Origin: Danio rerio
Lineage: Eukaryota > Chordata > Actinopteri > Cypriniformes > Danionidae
DNA: 64,000 nt
NCBI RefSeq assembly: GCF_049306965.1
Contig: NC_133193.1
Location: forward strand, 16,475,001-16,539,000
Direction of reading: 5' to 3'
Every line of letters starts with the position of its first letter. Within the stretch, counting starts at the first letter, position 1. The position numbers and the translations under genes are program-made. The notes under the pieces were generated by a model. It did no database searches. It saw only the letters and a program-made list of their open reading frames with translations, and had not been told where the DNA came from. Shown here in pieces: positions 62,426 through 64,000 of the stretch.

Positions 62426-62564
62426 ATGGAGTGCTCGTGGAAGACTCTGCTGCTGCTCGTGTGCACGTCATTAGGGGTTCAGTACACCGCTATCCGCTCC
62501 CTCCACGACTCCTTCAGCGGCCCCTGCCAAGACTCCACCCACTGCCAAGTACATCAGGGTAAAG
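62426..62564 (+). CDS. First coding exon of an unidentified secreted or membrane protein (3' partial)
   Basis: The exon spans 62397-62564 (acceptor CTTGTTGACAG, donor AAAG|GTGAGT). The first ATG (62405) is followed at once by TGA; the next, at 62426, has A at -6 and G at +4 and opens a frame of 46 codons plus one base. The product starts MECSWKTLLLLVCTSLGVQY, a good signal peptide, followed by TAIRSLHDSFSGPC and QDSTHCQVHQGK with two cysteines in the mature part. I do not recognise the family. The acceptor means at least one 5' UTR exon upstream, perhaps the one ending at 55172. The rest of the gene lies right of the window. Codon use and the clean splice sites argue it is real. Confidence 0.6.
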
Positions 62565-62822
62565 GTGAGTCACCATCCTACAACAATTAATATGTGAGCT
62601 TCCATCAGAACAGAGCTGTCACTGGAAGAAAGGAACATTTCGAGATGAAAATTAGCGTTTTTCAGAAGTGATGAACCGAAAAATCTAAATTCCCTTGATG
62701 TTTTGAGATATTAGATGCCATTGTTCTATAAAAAATCCAGGAAGTTTCATTTTAAATGGAAACTAATCTTCCAAAATGTTGTGGAAAGTGCTTCTTTATT
62801 AAGCTTTATGAGATCAACACCT

Positions 62823-63021
62823 TCCTTTATGCCAGTGTTTCTCAACCAAGTTCCTGGAGGTCCACAAACACTGCATGTTTTGTCCTTTGTCTGTAACACC
62901 AATTAAAGGTCTTTAAGTCTCTGCTAATGAGCTGATTATCTGAATCTTGTGTGTTTGGTTAAGGAGACATGGAAAATGTGCAGAGCTGGTGGTCTTCCAG
63001 AAATGTGGTTGAGAAACACAG
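62823..63021. mobile_element. hAT-type MITE with CAGTGTTTCTCAACCA ends
   Basis: CAGTGTTTCTCAACCAAGTTC on the left and GTGGTTGAGAAACAC on the right are inverted; CCTGGAGGTCCAC just inside mirrors GGTGGTCTTCCAG. A clear 8-bp target duplication is not seen. It lies in the intron after the exon at 62426. Confidence 0.8.
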
Positions 63022-63731
63022 TTACACCACTGCTTTTTAGCTCTGCCCACTGATTTTGCACTGAAGTAACTGAATAACAAGGGCATTAAATAAGTCTATG
63101 CAGAAACTAAATGACCAAAAGACAAGAAGATTTTGCATAGTGCAATGTTATGTCTTCATTTGCATCTAGGGCCAAGTTCCAAACCGCATCAGTAAGAAGC
63201 CAGTCTTTTTCATTTAATTTTACAGTGAATTGGTTTCACAGTTTGATACAGGATGTTCAGAGCCAGGCTCGTGCGAGGGTTTTTTTTTTTTTTTTTTTTT
63301 TTTCAAAAAGTGGACCTTTTTACAATTATTCGCTTCATTTTCTATTTAATTATAACACTTAAGCACTATTTTAGCTAGTTAAGCTTGTTGGATGTTCAAC
63401 AGCTGCTTATTGGACTCATGAAAAATAATTTTTGCATTGGCTAAAACTGATTAGCTGAAGTCACACCGAAGTGACAGCAAACAGAGGGTTCTGCTTGATG
63501 TTAAAGTCTTTTTCGATGGGTTATTTTCACAATTATTATGGTATAGCAATCAAAACTGGACAAATAAGCTCATGTATGGGACCAGTTTTGGAATTTTGAA
63601 CCACCTGAACCCCTCTGGCTACGAGCCTGAGAATGATAATTCCTTTAATTTAGATCTGGGAGCAATGTCGCACCACACCAGCAAGTCACTGTTTTTATTA
63701 CACCTCACTCAACAATCTACAATCTAAAAAA
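63022..63731. other. Intron sequence with a poly-T tract
   Basis: A T run of about 24 bases lies at 63280-63303. No exon or named repeat seen. Confidence 0.45.
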
Positions 63732-64000
63732 GGGGTGTCACAGTGCTGCAGTGGGTAGCATGATCGCCTCACAGCAAGAAGGTTGCTGGTTCGAAACCCG
63801 GCTGAGTCAGTTGGCATTTCTGTCTGGAGTTTGCATGTTCTCCCCATATTCGCGTGGGTTTAATCTAGGTGCTCCGCTTTCCCCCACAGTCCAAAGACAT
63901 GGGGATATAGGTGAATTGAATAAGCTAAATTGACCGTAGTGTATGTATGTGAATGCAAGAGTATATGGGTGTTTCCCAGTGTTGGGTTGCAGCTGGAAGG
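63732..64000 (+). mobile_element. DANA SINE, running off the right edge
   Basis: GGGTGTCACAGTGCTGCAGTG at the head, GCCTCACAGCAAGAAGGTTG and TTTCCCAGTGTTGGGTTGCAG in the body; the window ends inside it at GCTGGAAGG. Confidence 0.94.

Overview
The window is vertebrate nuclear DNA from a cyprinid fish, almost certainly zebrafish (Danio rerio) or a close relative. Evidence: spliced genes with GT-AG introns, many copies of the DANA-type tRNA-derived SINE, many nested DNA transposons (Tc1/mariner, hAT and fold-back families), long TA, GT and TATC microsatellites, and AT-rich spacers. I recognised no retrovirus-like or LTR element, bacterial gene, rRNA or CRISPR array.

Genes from left to right. 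(1) 758-8291 (+): the last ten coding exons of a CRY1-group cryptochrome; its 5' exons lie left of the window. (2) 11868-18373 (+): a complete six-exon, 195-aa dihydrofolate-reductase-like gene. (3) 28694-29824 (-): an intact 376-aa mterf2 reading frame, with a possible 5' UTR exon near 35.34-35.46 kb. (4) 39746-41476 (+): a single-exon, 576-aa transmembrane protein with four Ig-like domains and a very acidic stalk. (5) 62426-62564 (+): the first coding exon of an unidentified secreted or membrane protein that continues to the right; a possible upstream exon ends at 55172. CRY1 and MTERF2 are also neighbours on human 12q23.3, so genes 1 and 3 look like conserved synteny. Otherwise the genes are unrelated: circadian repression, folate reduction, mitochondrial gene expression and a cell-surface receptor. 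There is no operon-like logic.

The rest is mainly layered transposon insertions, many datable by nesting. Clear 8-bp target duplications mark hAT insertions at 6861-7598, 17363-18196, 20746-23108 (inside a Tc1 copy), 36380-37027, 44370-45198 and 45543-45736; the one at 35991-36309 matches at 7 of 8. The densest nests are 32.3-34.7 kb (three layers) and 44.3-45.8 kb (four elements). A tandem duplication at 36-37.6 kb preserves an internal 'empty site' for two hAT insertions. Several complex, repeat-free stretches (24.4-25.2, 43.7-44.06, 56.7-57.2 and 59.76-60.55 kb) are candidate conserved non-coding elements.
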